This document shows, piece after piece, positions 1-5,148 of a stretch of 5,229 bases of DNA (position 1 is its first letter; the number at the start of each line of letters is the position of its first letter). A program made the translations under genes and the position numbers. The notes beneath the pieces are model-generated. The model saw only the letters and a list, made by a program, of their open reading frames with translations. It had not been told where the DNA came from and ran no database searches. Origin of the DNA: Methanosarcinales archaeon (GTDB lineage: Archaea; Halobacteriota; Methanosarcinia; Methanosarcinales; Methanocomedenaceae); NCBI GenBank assembly GCA_030614485.1, contig JAUWTY010000092.1, positions 1 to 5,229 on the forward strand. The letters run 5' to 3'.

Positions 1-441
1 TGCACCTGCAATCTCAACCATGGATTTTTCCATGATTGGGATGTTCATCATCAGTATCTTGTTAGACATAAGACCAATAAGAAGTCCAATTATGGCTGCT
101 ATAATGAATGATATGATCGGGCCTGCAATGGTTGGAATTGCATATACTTCGGGTAAAGTCAATCCGAACATGGTTGCTACAATACCCATACCGAGTGCCA
201 CCATACCAATTGAAGGTACACCGGTACCCAGACCGTAACTACATACACGTCGTACGGCATCCGCACCCCAGACTGCTCCAAATATTGCACCTATGCCGCC
301 CAGGAACGAGAATATTGTTGTATCCATTGCCTGGTTAAGCATTGTAAGGTATATTCCGGCAAGTCCTCCAACTGCACCGAGAATAATGATCTGATTTGGG
401 TTAAGTACCCTTCCTGCGGGTCCTCCTGCTGCTGTTGACAT
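1..441 (-). CDS. mtrC: MtrC, tetrahydromethanopterin S-methyltransferase subunit C (5' part, truncated by window edge)
   Basis: This is an integral membrane subunit of the Mtr complex, which moves the methyl group of methyl-tetrahydro(sarcina)pterin to coenzyme M and pumps Na+ across the cytoplasmic membrane. The minus strand reads 147 codons without a stop from an ATG at 441, so about half of a family of roughly 260-270 residues is present. Hydrophobic segments lie near residues 17-35, 42-58, 75-95 and 103-126. The family-typical stretch WGADAVRRV-SYGLGTGVPSIGM spans about residues 58-80 and is the main ground for the call. The ATG shares its A with the mtrD stop (TAATG). It is preceded by a strong GGGAGGTG ribosome binding site with a 7-nt spacer, so translation is probably coupled to mtrD and boosted. 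Gene order E-D-C matches the known mtrEDCBAFGH operon; the remaining genes should lie beyond position 1. Confidence 0.95.
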   Translation of the reverse strand, partial: MSTAAGGPAGRVLNPNQIIILGAVGGLAGIYLTMLNQAMDTTIFSFLGGIGAIFGAVWGADAVRRVCSYGLGTGVPSIGMVALGMGIVATMFGLTLPEVYAIPTIAGPIISFIIAAIIGLLIGLMSNKILMMNIPIMEKSMVEIAGA

Positions 442-1163
442 TAAACAACACCTCCCATGATGGGTACTGCAATAATAGCACACAATAGTGAAGCTATCAG
501 GCAGGAAATAATTGCTTTTGGTACTCTCTTGAACTTGGGATCATGGAAACCTTCGATTGTACCACCTATATTATAAGAAGCCAGTACTGCATTCACGTAG
601 AACACTCCGGTAGCAAAGATACCTGCTAGAGCTACGACAGCCATATTTGATGGGTCACTAACTATTTCCATTAACTGGACATAGATCAATGAACCGCCTA
701 AACCTCCGAGCAAACCACCGATGGTGCCGCTCACAAAACTGACTGTAGGAACTCCGTGTCCTTCTGTGCCCCTTGATACATATAAGTCCTGCACATCACC
801 GGTAATGGGGTCTTTCTTGACCTTTGCAGATACTGGTGGTACACCTACTCCATAGACATAAACTAACTGACCAATGAACATTGTCACAGTTATCATGATC
901 ATTGCACCTATTGCTCCTGATGCAATCACCAGCATGAAATCCGAATTCGTGAATATACCATCAATTGCCAGGTGGTGATACATGTATCCAGCACTGATAA
1001 GTCCAGTCAGACCTGAACCGGCAGCCAACTGTACCGTACCTGTACCTACACCGGTTGCCTGGGCCATAGCCGCTGGGGCACCGCCCACAGGTATAAAGTG
1101 CACACCTAAACCAATGAGAACTCCTCCCAATGTAATAAGTATGATTGTTATTGGGTCAATCAT
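441..1163 (-). CDS. mtrD: MtrD, tetrahydromethanopterin S-methyltransferase subunit D
   Basis: This is a membrane subunit of the Na+-translocating methyl-H4(S)MPT:coenzyme M methyltransferase, and with MtrC and MtrE it makes up the membrane-embedded part. The 240-residue product is of normal family length and strongly hydrophobic. Membrane segments are visible near residues 4-24, 76-104, 141-166, 173-196 and 216-238, with a probable further short one at 50-64. A polar loop at about 110-138 (VSAKVKKDPITGDVQDLY) is the main soluble segment. The N-terminus (MIDPITIILITLGGVLIGLGVHFIP) and the glycine-rich GGLLGGLGGSLIYVQ stretch are typical of MtrD. The ATG overlaps the mtrE stop by 4 nt (ATGA), with a GGAG about 10 nt upstream. 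The TAA stop overlaps the mtrC ATG by one base. No frameshift or missing part is seen. Confidence 0.97.
   Translation of the reverse strand: MIDPITIILITLGGVLIGLGVHFIPVGGAPAAMAQATGVGTGTVQLAAGSGLTGLISAGYMYHHLAIDGIFTNSDFMLVIASGAIGAMIMITVTMFIGQLVYVYGVGVPPVSAKVKKDPITGDVQDLYVSRGTEGHGVPTVSFVSGTIGGLLGGLGGSLIYVQLMEIVSDPSNMAVVALAGIFATGVFYVNAVLASYNIGGTIEGFHDPKFKRVPKAIISCLIASLLCAIIAVPIMGGVV
449..456 (-). promoter_or_regulatory. Ribosome binding site of mtrC
   Basis: The minus strand reads GGGAGGTG inside the last codons of mtrD, 7 nt before the mtrC ATG. It is the strongest Shine-Dalgarno match in the window and fixes the mtrC start. It suggests that mtrC recruits ribosomes itself as well as by coupling through the overlapping stop and start. 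Confidence 0.8.
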
Positions 1164-2053
1164 GCTAATTCAACTCCATCTTCATCCTTGTATGGTCCGT
1201 ATGCCTTCCTTGCTTTGACCTCAACCATCCTATTGGCAAGAATCAGTATCAAAACAATTATCAGACCGGCGATTATTGTATTCATTCCTTCGAACACTGT
1301 CGTTCTCCAGTTATCAAGGAATACTGTCATACCAAGGGCAAGTCCTGTCAGGGGACCTCCATACTTCGCACACGCCCAGACATTATCAATACCATTACGA
1401 AGACCTGCTTCGCCCTTTCTCACTATGTTACCTGAGAATGCAGCATTTAATCCGCATCCGAAAGGCTGGTTCTGGAACTCACGTTCTGCTCCGTAGTGTA
1501 CATCACCAGTTGATGAACCTATTGCACCAGCGGCAATTCCCCAAAGGAATGCCAAAAGCGGCAGTGGGAAAGGATGTCCCATAAAGTGGTCCATTATGTA
1601 TGAAAATGCTACAATACAAAATATTGCGATATATCCATGTGCCATTATTGACGGGACATGTCCGATGACCATGTCCATATAAACCGGCTGTTTAAATCTT
1701 TTCTGACTTGCTGTCCGCCCCATGTGGGCGGTCACAGCGAATAATCCCAGGATTATTGCGGCTACAAATGAGCCGATTGCGATAGCAAAAAATATTGACA
1801 TTTCTTTTGCCATTAAAACGCTGGCCACTGTTGCTCCGGAAGCACACCAAAGCCCGTAAGCTGGTGGTTCTCCGGATATGGCCTTATTAAAGATCCTATG
1901 TGGAAAATTCATTTGAGCGGCAAGTTGCACCTGTGAGTTCGGATTACTCTGAGAGCCGACATCAGACTCAAGGTCTTCAGCCGCACCGGCAATAGTGGCC
2001 AGTGCTCCGGTTAGTGCAACAATGCCCAGGTCCATTACTATTGGATCAACCAT
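1160..2053 (-). CDS. mtrE: MtrE, tetrahydromethanopterin S-methyltransferase subunit E (first gene of mtr operon)
   Basis: This is an integral membrane subunit of the Na+-pumping methyl-H4(S)MPT:coenzyme M methyltransferase. Highly conserved family stretches are present: AGAAEDLESDVGSQSNPNSQ then FPHRIFNKAISGEPP near the N-terminus, GSSTGDVHYGAEREFQ in the middle, and KARKAYGPYK near the C-terminus. About six or seven hydrophobic segments are visible (roughly residues 6-25, 68-82, 86-110, 136-154, 162-182, 229-247 and 256-274, counted from the chosen start). The Asp of STGDVH sits at the end of a membrane segment; conserved acidic residues in MtrE have been considered for Na+ binding. The start is ambiguous. 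An in-frame ATG at 2065 directly abuts GGAGG with no spacer. The ATG at 2053 gives 297 residues beginning MVDPIVMDLG, which fits the family N-terminus better and has a 12-nt spacer, so I chose it. The gene heads the operon and its stop overlaps mtrD. Confidence 0.96.
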   Translation of the reverse strand: MVDPIVMDLGIVALTGALATIAGAAEDLESDVGSQSNPNSQVQLAAQMNFPHRIFNKAISGEPPAYGLWCASGATVASVLMAKEMSIFFAIAIGSFVAAIILGLFAVTAHMGRTASQKRFKQPVYMDMVIGHVPSIMAHGYIAIFCIVAFSYIMDHFMGHPFPLPLLAFLWGIAAGAIGSSTGDVHYGAEREFQNQPFGCGLNAAFSGNIVRKGEAGLRNGIDNVWACAKYGGPLTGLALGMTVFLDNWRTTVFEGMNTIIAGLIIVLILILANRMVEVKARKAYGPYKDEDGVELA

Positions 2054-2065
2054 TGTTCTATCCAT

Positions 2066-2070
2066 CCTCC
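2066..2070 (-). promoter_or_regulatory. GGAGG ribosome binding site before mtrE, oddly spaced
   Basis: The minus strand reads GGAGG immediately followed by an ATG (2063..2065) and then, 12 nt after GGAGG, by a second in-frame ATG (2051..2053). A spacer of zero is not usable in normal initiation and 12 nt is longer than the usual 5-9, so the site argues for the downstream ATG without being ideal for it. Confidence 0.6.
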
Positions 2071-2077
2071 TTTACTT

Positions 2078-2085
2078 TATATAAA
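2078..2085 (-). promoter_or_regulatory. Proximal TATA-box candidate for mtrE
   Basis: The minus strand reads TTTATATA, a perfect match to the archaeal TATA consensus. The upstream BRE position (TTCATA) is poor. With the usual distance of about 25-27 nt from the box centre, transcription would begin near 2055, practically at the preferred mtrE ATG, giving a leaderless or nearly leaderless mRNA that lacks the GGAGG. The stretch is A/T-rich, so a chance match is possible. Confidence 0.35.
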
Positions 2086-2102
2086 TATGAATAATGAAAT
2101 CA

Positions 2103-2126
2103 AATCACATTGTAACTCAATCACAT
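2103..2126. repeat. Short direct repeat in the mtr leader
   Basis: The octamer AATCACAT (ATGTGATT on the minus strand) occurs at 2103..2110 and again at 2119..2126, a 16-bp period, with a further TCAC at 2126..2129. The copies lie in the predicted untranslated leader of the distal mtr promoter and upstream of the proximal TATA box. They could be a paired regulator or RNA-binding site, but the unit is short and the region is A/T-rich. Confidence 0.4.
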
Positions 2127-2142
2127 CACCATTTATGTCCAA

Positions 2143-2162
2143 AAACTAGTGTGGACTAGTTT
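2143..2162. promoter_or_regulatory. Perfect palindrome at predicted mtr transcription start (candidate operator)
   Basis: AAACTAGT and ACTAGTTT form perfect 8-bp inverted arms around GTGG. The core hexamer ACTAGT is itself self-complementary, so it occurs as both a direct and an inverted pair. The element lies where transcription from the distal TATA box (2184..2191) is expected to begin, about 25-45 bp downstream of the box. A dimeric repressor bound there would block initiation. In RNA it would instead form a small hairpin at the extreme 5' end of the leader. The function is inferred from position and symmetry only. Confidence 0.5.
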
Positions 2163-2183
2163 ATATTGGATTGCCAGATACCA

Positions 2184-2197
2184 CATATAAAGTTTTC
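2184..2197 (-). promoter_or_regulatory. Distal BRE/TATA promoter of the mtr operon
   Basis: The minus strand reads GAAAAC followed by TTTATATG, an archaeal BRE (purine and A-rich) plus TATA box with one mismatch at its end. The predicted start is near 2161-2164, giving a leader of about 110 nt before the mtrE ATG at 2053. It lies just downstream of the ahcY terminator, which fits independent transcription of mtr. Confidence 0.65.
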
Positions 2198-2253
2198 TAA
2201 ATTAACAGGCGTGAACGAGTTGAGGGAAAATAGTCTCAATGTATGATTAGCAT

Positions 2254-2284
2254 AAAAAGTGGAAAGGATTGTTGTCAAATCCTT
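2254..2284 (-). terminator. Hairpin plus T-run terminator after ahcY
   Basis: On the minus strand, AAGGATT and AATCCTT make a perfect 7-bp stem (2278..2284 and 2264..2270) with a 7-nt loop, followed a few bases later by TTTTT (2254..2258). The stem begins at the base directly after the ahcY TAG stop. Archaeal termination depends mainly on the T-run, so the hairpin may serve mRNA 3'-end stability as much as termination. It separates the SAM-salvage unit from mtr. Confidence 0.65.
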
Positions 2285-3517
2285 CTAAGTTCCCGTTTCC
2301 CATGCATCCATATAATTAAACTGGTGAGGTTTTATTTTATCGATTGAAATCCCCAGTGCTTCAAGTTTCAGGTTTGCTATCTTTATGTCGATGATCTCAG
2401 GTACAGGATGTACTCCAGGTTTAAGTTTATTCTTTGCAATAAACTTGACACATAAAGCCTGGTTGGCAAAACTCATGTCCATGACCTCAGCAGGATGCCC
2501 GTCCGCAGCTGCGAGATTTACCAGCCGTCCATCTGCCAGCACATTTATCCGACGGCCGTCCAGGTCATATTCCTTAATATTATTACGTACCGTTTTTACA
2601 GATAAGGCCATCTCTTCCAACTGTTCAAGGTTTATTTCCACATTGAAATGTCCTGAGTTTGCAAGAATGGCACCGTCCTTCATGACCTCGAAGTGTTCCT
2701 TAGTCAAAATATCAATATTTCCTGTAGTAGTAACAAAGATATCCCCTATTACGGCTGCATCTATCATAGGCATAACACGATAACCGTCCATCTTTGCTTC
2801 CAGAGCGCGTATAGCATCCACTTCAGTCACGATAATGTTGGCACCAAGCCCATCTCCACGCATGGCAGCCCCGCGGCCACACCATCCGTAACCGGCAATC
2901 ACAACATTCTTACCTGCTACAAGCAGGTTAGTTGTGCGGATAATTCCATCCCAGCTGGACTGACCAGTCCCGTAACGGTTATCGAAAAGGTATTTGGTCA
3001 ATGCATCGTTCACAGCCACTACCGGCACTTTAAGGGCGCCGTCCCGTTCCATGGATTTAAGCCTGTGCACGCCTGTGGTAGTTTCTTCACAGGAACCAAT
3101 AATACTGGGGATAAGGTCTTTACGGTCAGTATGCAGTTTGAAAATCAGGTCTCCACCGTCATCAATTGTAATGTCTGGATTACGGTCAAGCACCGCATCA
3201 ATGGCATCATAATATTCTTTATCTGAGCAGCCGTACCTTGCAAAACACGAAATGTTCTCCCTGGTATCCAGTGCCATTGCCACATCATCCTGCGAGCTTA
3301 AAGGATTACATCCGCAAATTGCAACTTCTGCCCCGCCAGCGGCCAGGGATTCAACAAGCACAGCGGTCTTTGCTTCAACATGCAGTGCCATTCCTACAAT
3401 ATGTCCGGCAAGAGGCTGTTCCTTTTCAAATTCTTCCCGAATCTTTGCCAGTACAGGCATGTGGTTACGTGCCCATTCAATCTTCATGTTTCCTGATTCT
3501 ATCATGTCAGTTTGCAT
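2285..3517 (-). CDS. ahcY: S-adenosylhomocysteine hydrolase family protein, probable S-inosyl-L-homocysteine hydrolase
   Basis: This is an NAD+-dependent cytosolic enzyme that cleaves a nucleosidyl-homocysteine to nucleoside and homocysteine, relieving methyltransferase product inhibition. Catalytic residues of the family are all present: H46, D120 (IDDGGDL), E145 (EETTTGV), K175, D179, N180 and H290 (NSGHF), with GHP at 340-342. The Rossmann motif AGYGWCGRG is at 208-216 and E232 is the NAD ribose ligand. Where classical enzymes read HMTVET after the first His, this one reads HVEAKT, so the adenine-contacting Thr and Glu become Glu48 and Lys50, as in the archaeal/Thermotoga-type branch. At 410 residues it lacks the C-terminal Lys/Tyr tail of eukaryotic forms, as that branch does. 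The M. jannaschii homologue is specific for S-inosylhomocysteine; a deaminase gene lies 18 nt upstream, so that substrate is likely here (inference). A GGAG with a 7-nt spacer supports the start. The stop is TAG. Confidence 0.93.
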   Translation of the reverse strand: MQTDMIESGNMKIEWARNHMPVLAKIREEFEKEQPLAGHIVGMALHVEAKTAVLVESLAAGGAEVAICGCNPLSSQDDVAMALDTRENISCFARYGCSDKEYYDAIDAVLDRNPDITIDDGGDLIFKLHTDRKDLIPSIIGSCEETTTGVHRLKSMERDGALKVPVVAVNDALTKYLFDNRYGTGQSSWDGIIRTTNLLVAGKNVVIAGYGWCGRGAAMRGDGLGANIIVTEVDAIRALEAKMDGYRVMPMIDAAVIGDIFVTTTGNIDILTKEHFEVMKDGAILANSGHFNVEINLEQLEEMALSVKTVRNNIKEYDLDGRRINVLADGRLVNLAAADGHPAEVMDMSFANQALCVKFIAKNKLKPGVHPVPEIIDIKIANLKLEALGISIDKIKPHQFNYMDAWETGT

Positions 3518-3524
3518 TGTAAGT

Positions 3525-3528
3525 CTCC
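3525..3528 (-). promoter_or_regulatory. Ribosome binding site of ahcY
   Basis: The minus strand reads AGGAGAC with GGAG at this place, 7 nt before the ATG at 3517. It selects that start over the in-frame ATGs at codons 5 and 11. It lies inside the 18-nt gap after dadD, so ahcY can be translated from the joint mRNA. Confidence 0.7.
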
Positions 3529-3535
3529 TAAATGA

Positions 3536-4834
3536 TTAATTTGATTGTTCTTTGACCCTTTGGATAAGTTTTTCCGCAGCGAAGGCAGCCTGTTCCATAA
3601 CTTTCTCCTGGTCCATGGACTTTATAATACCATCTTCCATCAGTACCTTGCCGTCCACGATGGTCGTCCTGACATCTGAGCCCCTTGCGGCATACACAAG
3701 ATGGGATTCCAGGTCATGATTAGGTAGCAGATGGGGTTTTTGCATATCTACGATAATAATATCAGCAAGCATGCCAGGTTTTAATTGCCCTGCAGGGATC
3801 TTGAGGGCTTTTGCACCATTTACCGTGGTCATCTTCAATATCTGGTGTGCAGGCAGGGCTGTAGGGTCCAAGGAATTGACCTTATGCAATAAGGCTGCAG
3901 TTTTCATTTCACCGAACATATCCAGGCTGTTGTTGGATGCACATCCGTCCGTACCCAGTGCAACATTGGCACCACTGCTCAAAAGTTCAGGTATAGGTGC
4001 GATTCCTGATGCCAGTTTCATGTTACTCACAGGGCAGTGTACTATGTTCACTCCTCTTTCGGCCAGGATATCTATGTCGCCGGATGATAGCCATATACAA
4101 TGAGCTGCCAGTACGCCTGGTCCCAGAATACCTATTCCGTCCAGTAAATGGATACTGCACATTGAATATTTTTCTTTCATTTCGAGCAGTTCTGCTTTTG
4201 TCTCAAGTACATGGATATGCATCCCGATGTTATCTGCTTCTGCCTGTTCCTTAACTTTGGCCAGGAACTCCCGGCTGCAGGTATTTGGTGCATGTGGACC
4301 ATACATTGTGGTTATCCTGCCATCTGCTGCATTATTCCATTGTTTAGCAAAACGTATACCTTCCTTGAGGTCTGTGTCACCTTTCGCTTCATCAAAAAGT
4401 TCGATCATGCCGTGGGAAAGTGATGCCCTTAAGCCTGATTCTTCCACTGCCCTGGCAGCCTGGTCCATGTAAAAATACATATCTGCAAAAGCAGTTGTTC
4501 CGGAGCGTATCATCTCAAGACAGGCCAACAGGGTACCGCAATATACATCCTCGCCCGTGAGTTTAGCCTCTGCGGGCCAGATATGTTCTTCTAACCACTC
4601 TTTCAGTGGCAGGTCATCGGCATATCCACGAAATAATGTCATACCTGCATGGTTGTGAGCATTTACCAGACCTGGCATAACGACACAACCATTTGCATCG
4701 ATAATCTGCTCTGCCTGTTGCGTCTCCTTACCTACATAAGTAATTTTATTGTCTTCTATCAGGACTACCCCATCCCTAATGGGTGGACCGTCCATGGTAA
4801 TTACATAACCGTTCTTAATAAGTATATGGGACAT
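3536..4834 (-). CDS. dadD: 5'-deoxyadenosine / SAH / MTA deaminase (amidohydrolase superfamily)
   Basis: This is a metal-dependent cytosolic deaminase converting the adenine of 5'-deoxyadenosine, S-adenosylhomocysteine, methylthioadenosine or adenosine to hypoxanthine and releasing ammonia. The 432-residue protein has a small N-terminal beta domain (about 1-54), a TIM-barrel body and a C-terminal return to the beta domain (GKLKPGMLADIIIVD-like stretch at about 349-363). Metal ligands are H60 and H62 (NAHNH), H208 (HIHVLETKAE) and D296 (GTDGCASNN). Catalytic E211 and H245 (AAHCIW) are also in place, and E89 matches the ribose-contacting Glu known from Thermotoga TM0936. The closest characterised relative by recall is M. 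jannaschii DadD, which handles by-products of radical-SAM enzymes and methyltransferases. Its position directly upstream of ahcY argues that SAH is a real substrate. No Shine-Dalgarno precedes the ATG. Which substrate is preferred cannot be read from the sequence. Confidence 0.93.
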   Translation of the reverse strand: MSHILIKNGYVITMDGPPIRDGVVLIEDNKITYVGKETQQAEQIIDANGCVVMPGLVNAHNHAGMTLFRGYADDLPLKEWLEEHIWPAEAKLTGEDVYCGTLLACLEMIRSGTTAFADMYFYMDQAARAVEESGLRASLSHGMIELFDEAKGDTDLKEGIRFAKQWNNAADGRITTMYGPHAPNTCSREFLAKVKEQAEADNIGMHIHVLETKAELLEMKEKYSMCSIHLLDGIGILGPGVLAAHCIWLSSGDIDILAERGVNIVHCPVSNMKLASGIAPIPELLSSGANVALGTDGCASNNSLDMFGEMKTAALLHKVNSLDPTALPAHQILKMTTVNGAKALKIPAGQLKPGMLADIIIVDMQKPHLLPNHDLESHLVYAARGSDVRTTIVDGKVLMEDGIIKSMDQEKVMEQAAFAAEKLIQRVKEQSN

Positions 4835-4860
4835 ACAAACAGTAGTTACTATTTCAATGT

Positions 4861-4875
4861 TCTATAAGGTTTACG
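4861..4875 (-). promoter_or_regulatory. Promoter candidate of the dadD-ahcY unit
   Basis: The minus strand reads CGTAAACCTTATAGA, an A-rich BRE-like stretch and an imperfect TATA box. The expected start falls near 4836-4840, only a few bases before the dadD ATG at 4834. That fits the missing Shine-Dalgarno and suggests a leaderless or nearly leaderless mRNA. The box deviates from consensus at two positions. Confidence 0.45.
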
Positions 4876-4887
4876 TTATGGAAAGTG

Positions 4888-4913
4888 AAAAACGGTTAAC
4901 AGATGCCTGAAAA
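4888..4913 (-). terminator. T-runs downstream of tRNA-Gly (probable termination region)
   Basis: After the tRNA 3' end the minus strand has TTTT (4910..4913) and TTTTT (4888..4892) with no stable hairpin. Short T-runs are the usual termination signal for archaeal tRNA genes. The second run lies just before the dadD promoter candidate. Confidence 0.4.
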
Positions 4914-4919
4914 GTAGAT

Positions 4920-4994
4920 TGGTGCGCCGATCGGGATTCGAACCCGAGTTCATGGCTTGGCAAGCCACGGTGATAACCACTACACTATCGGCGC
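4920..4994 (-). tRNA. tRNA-Gly (anticodon GCC), CCA encoded
   Basis: Read on the minus strand, the acceptor arms GCGCCGA (4988..4994) and TCGGCGC (4924..4930) pair perfectly over 7 bp. The D arm contains GTGTAGTGGTTATCAC. The anticodon stem GTGGC/GCCAT (one G-U pair) holds the loop TTGCCAA, giving anticodon GCC, glycine for GGC/GGU codons. The T arm is TCGGG-TTCGAAT-CCCGA. The discriminator is A (4923), followed by genome-encoded CCA (4920..4922). No intron is present. The gene is a single unit between the cyclophilin gene and dadD, with its own promoter. Confidence 0.97.
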
Positions 4995-5031
4995 ACTGTG
5001 GAATAATGTGAGACTTCCATAAGGGAATATA

Positions 5032-5047
5032 GTATATAGATTTTTGG
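5032..5047 (-). promoter_or_regulatory. Promoter of tRNA-Gly
   Basis: The minus strand reads CCAAAAAT then CTATATAC, an A-rich BRE followed by a good TATA box. The box centre is about 41 bp upstream of the mature tRNA 5' end. This predicts a start near 5010 and a leader of about 15 nt to be removed by RNase P. It shares the intergenic region with the divergent cyclophilin gene. Confidence 0.65.
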
Positions 5048-5094
5048 ATTGCATCATCCACATCTATAGCTCCCACCAGTCCGCGCCTATTGAA

Positions 5095-5107
5095 CATAAA
5101 CTATTAA
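5095..5107 (+). promoter_or_regulatory. Weak TATA-like candidate for the cyclophilin gene
   Basis: The plus strand has CATAAACTATTAAA around this place, an A/T-rich TATA-like stretch. Its expected start near 5127-5130 would leave a leader of about 20 nt containing the GAGGT ribosome binding site. The match to the TATA consensus is poor and other A/T stretches nearby (ATTAAA at 5121) could serve instead. Confidence 0.3.
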
Positions 5108-5135
5108 ACCAACAATGACCATTAAACACGTTACT

Positions 5136-5140
5136 GAGGT
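5136..5140 (+). promoter_or_regulatory. Ribosome binding site of the cyclophilin gene
   Basis: GAGGT lies 8 nt before the ATG at 5149 and matches the archaeal anti-Shine-Dalgarno. It supports the chosen start of the partial gene at the right edge. Confidence 0.7.
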
Positions 5141-5148
5141 TAACTATC

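Noticed and set aside
20..338. Two overlapping plus-strand open frames of about 70 codons.
   Set aside because: They are antisense to mtrC, whose family motifs are clear; the hydrophobic look of the first comes from the membrane-segment codons read in reverse.
2220..2239. Inverted repeat TTGAG...CTCAA between the ahcY terminator and the mtr promoter.
   Set aside because: The arms are only 5 bp with a 10-nt centre, which is expected by chance in A/T-rich intergenic DNA.
2066..2284. A SAM- or SAH-sensing riboswitch in the leader between ahcY and mtrE.
   Set aside because: No conserved riboswitch core or multi-helix fold could be recognised; only one small palindrome and one short direct repeat are visible, and the downstream gene is not a SAM-pathway gene.
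2145..2287. Possible pyrrolysine read-through of the ahcY TAG: the frame stays open for about 41 more codons to another TAG.
   Set aside because: The protein already ends where its family branch ends. The extension would run through a terminator hairpin and the mtr promoter, and its composition is unlike coding sequence. TAG here is most likely an ordinary stop.
2693..3226. A 177-codon open frame on the plus strand.
   Set aside because: It lies wholly inside ahcY, which has complete catalytic motifs on the other strand; the plus-strand product shows no recognisable domain. It is an antisense shadow.
4876..5097. A 73-codon open frame on the minus strand.
   Set aside because: It runs straight through the tRNA-Gly gene and its promoter, with no ribosome binding site or protein-like pattern.
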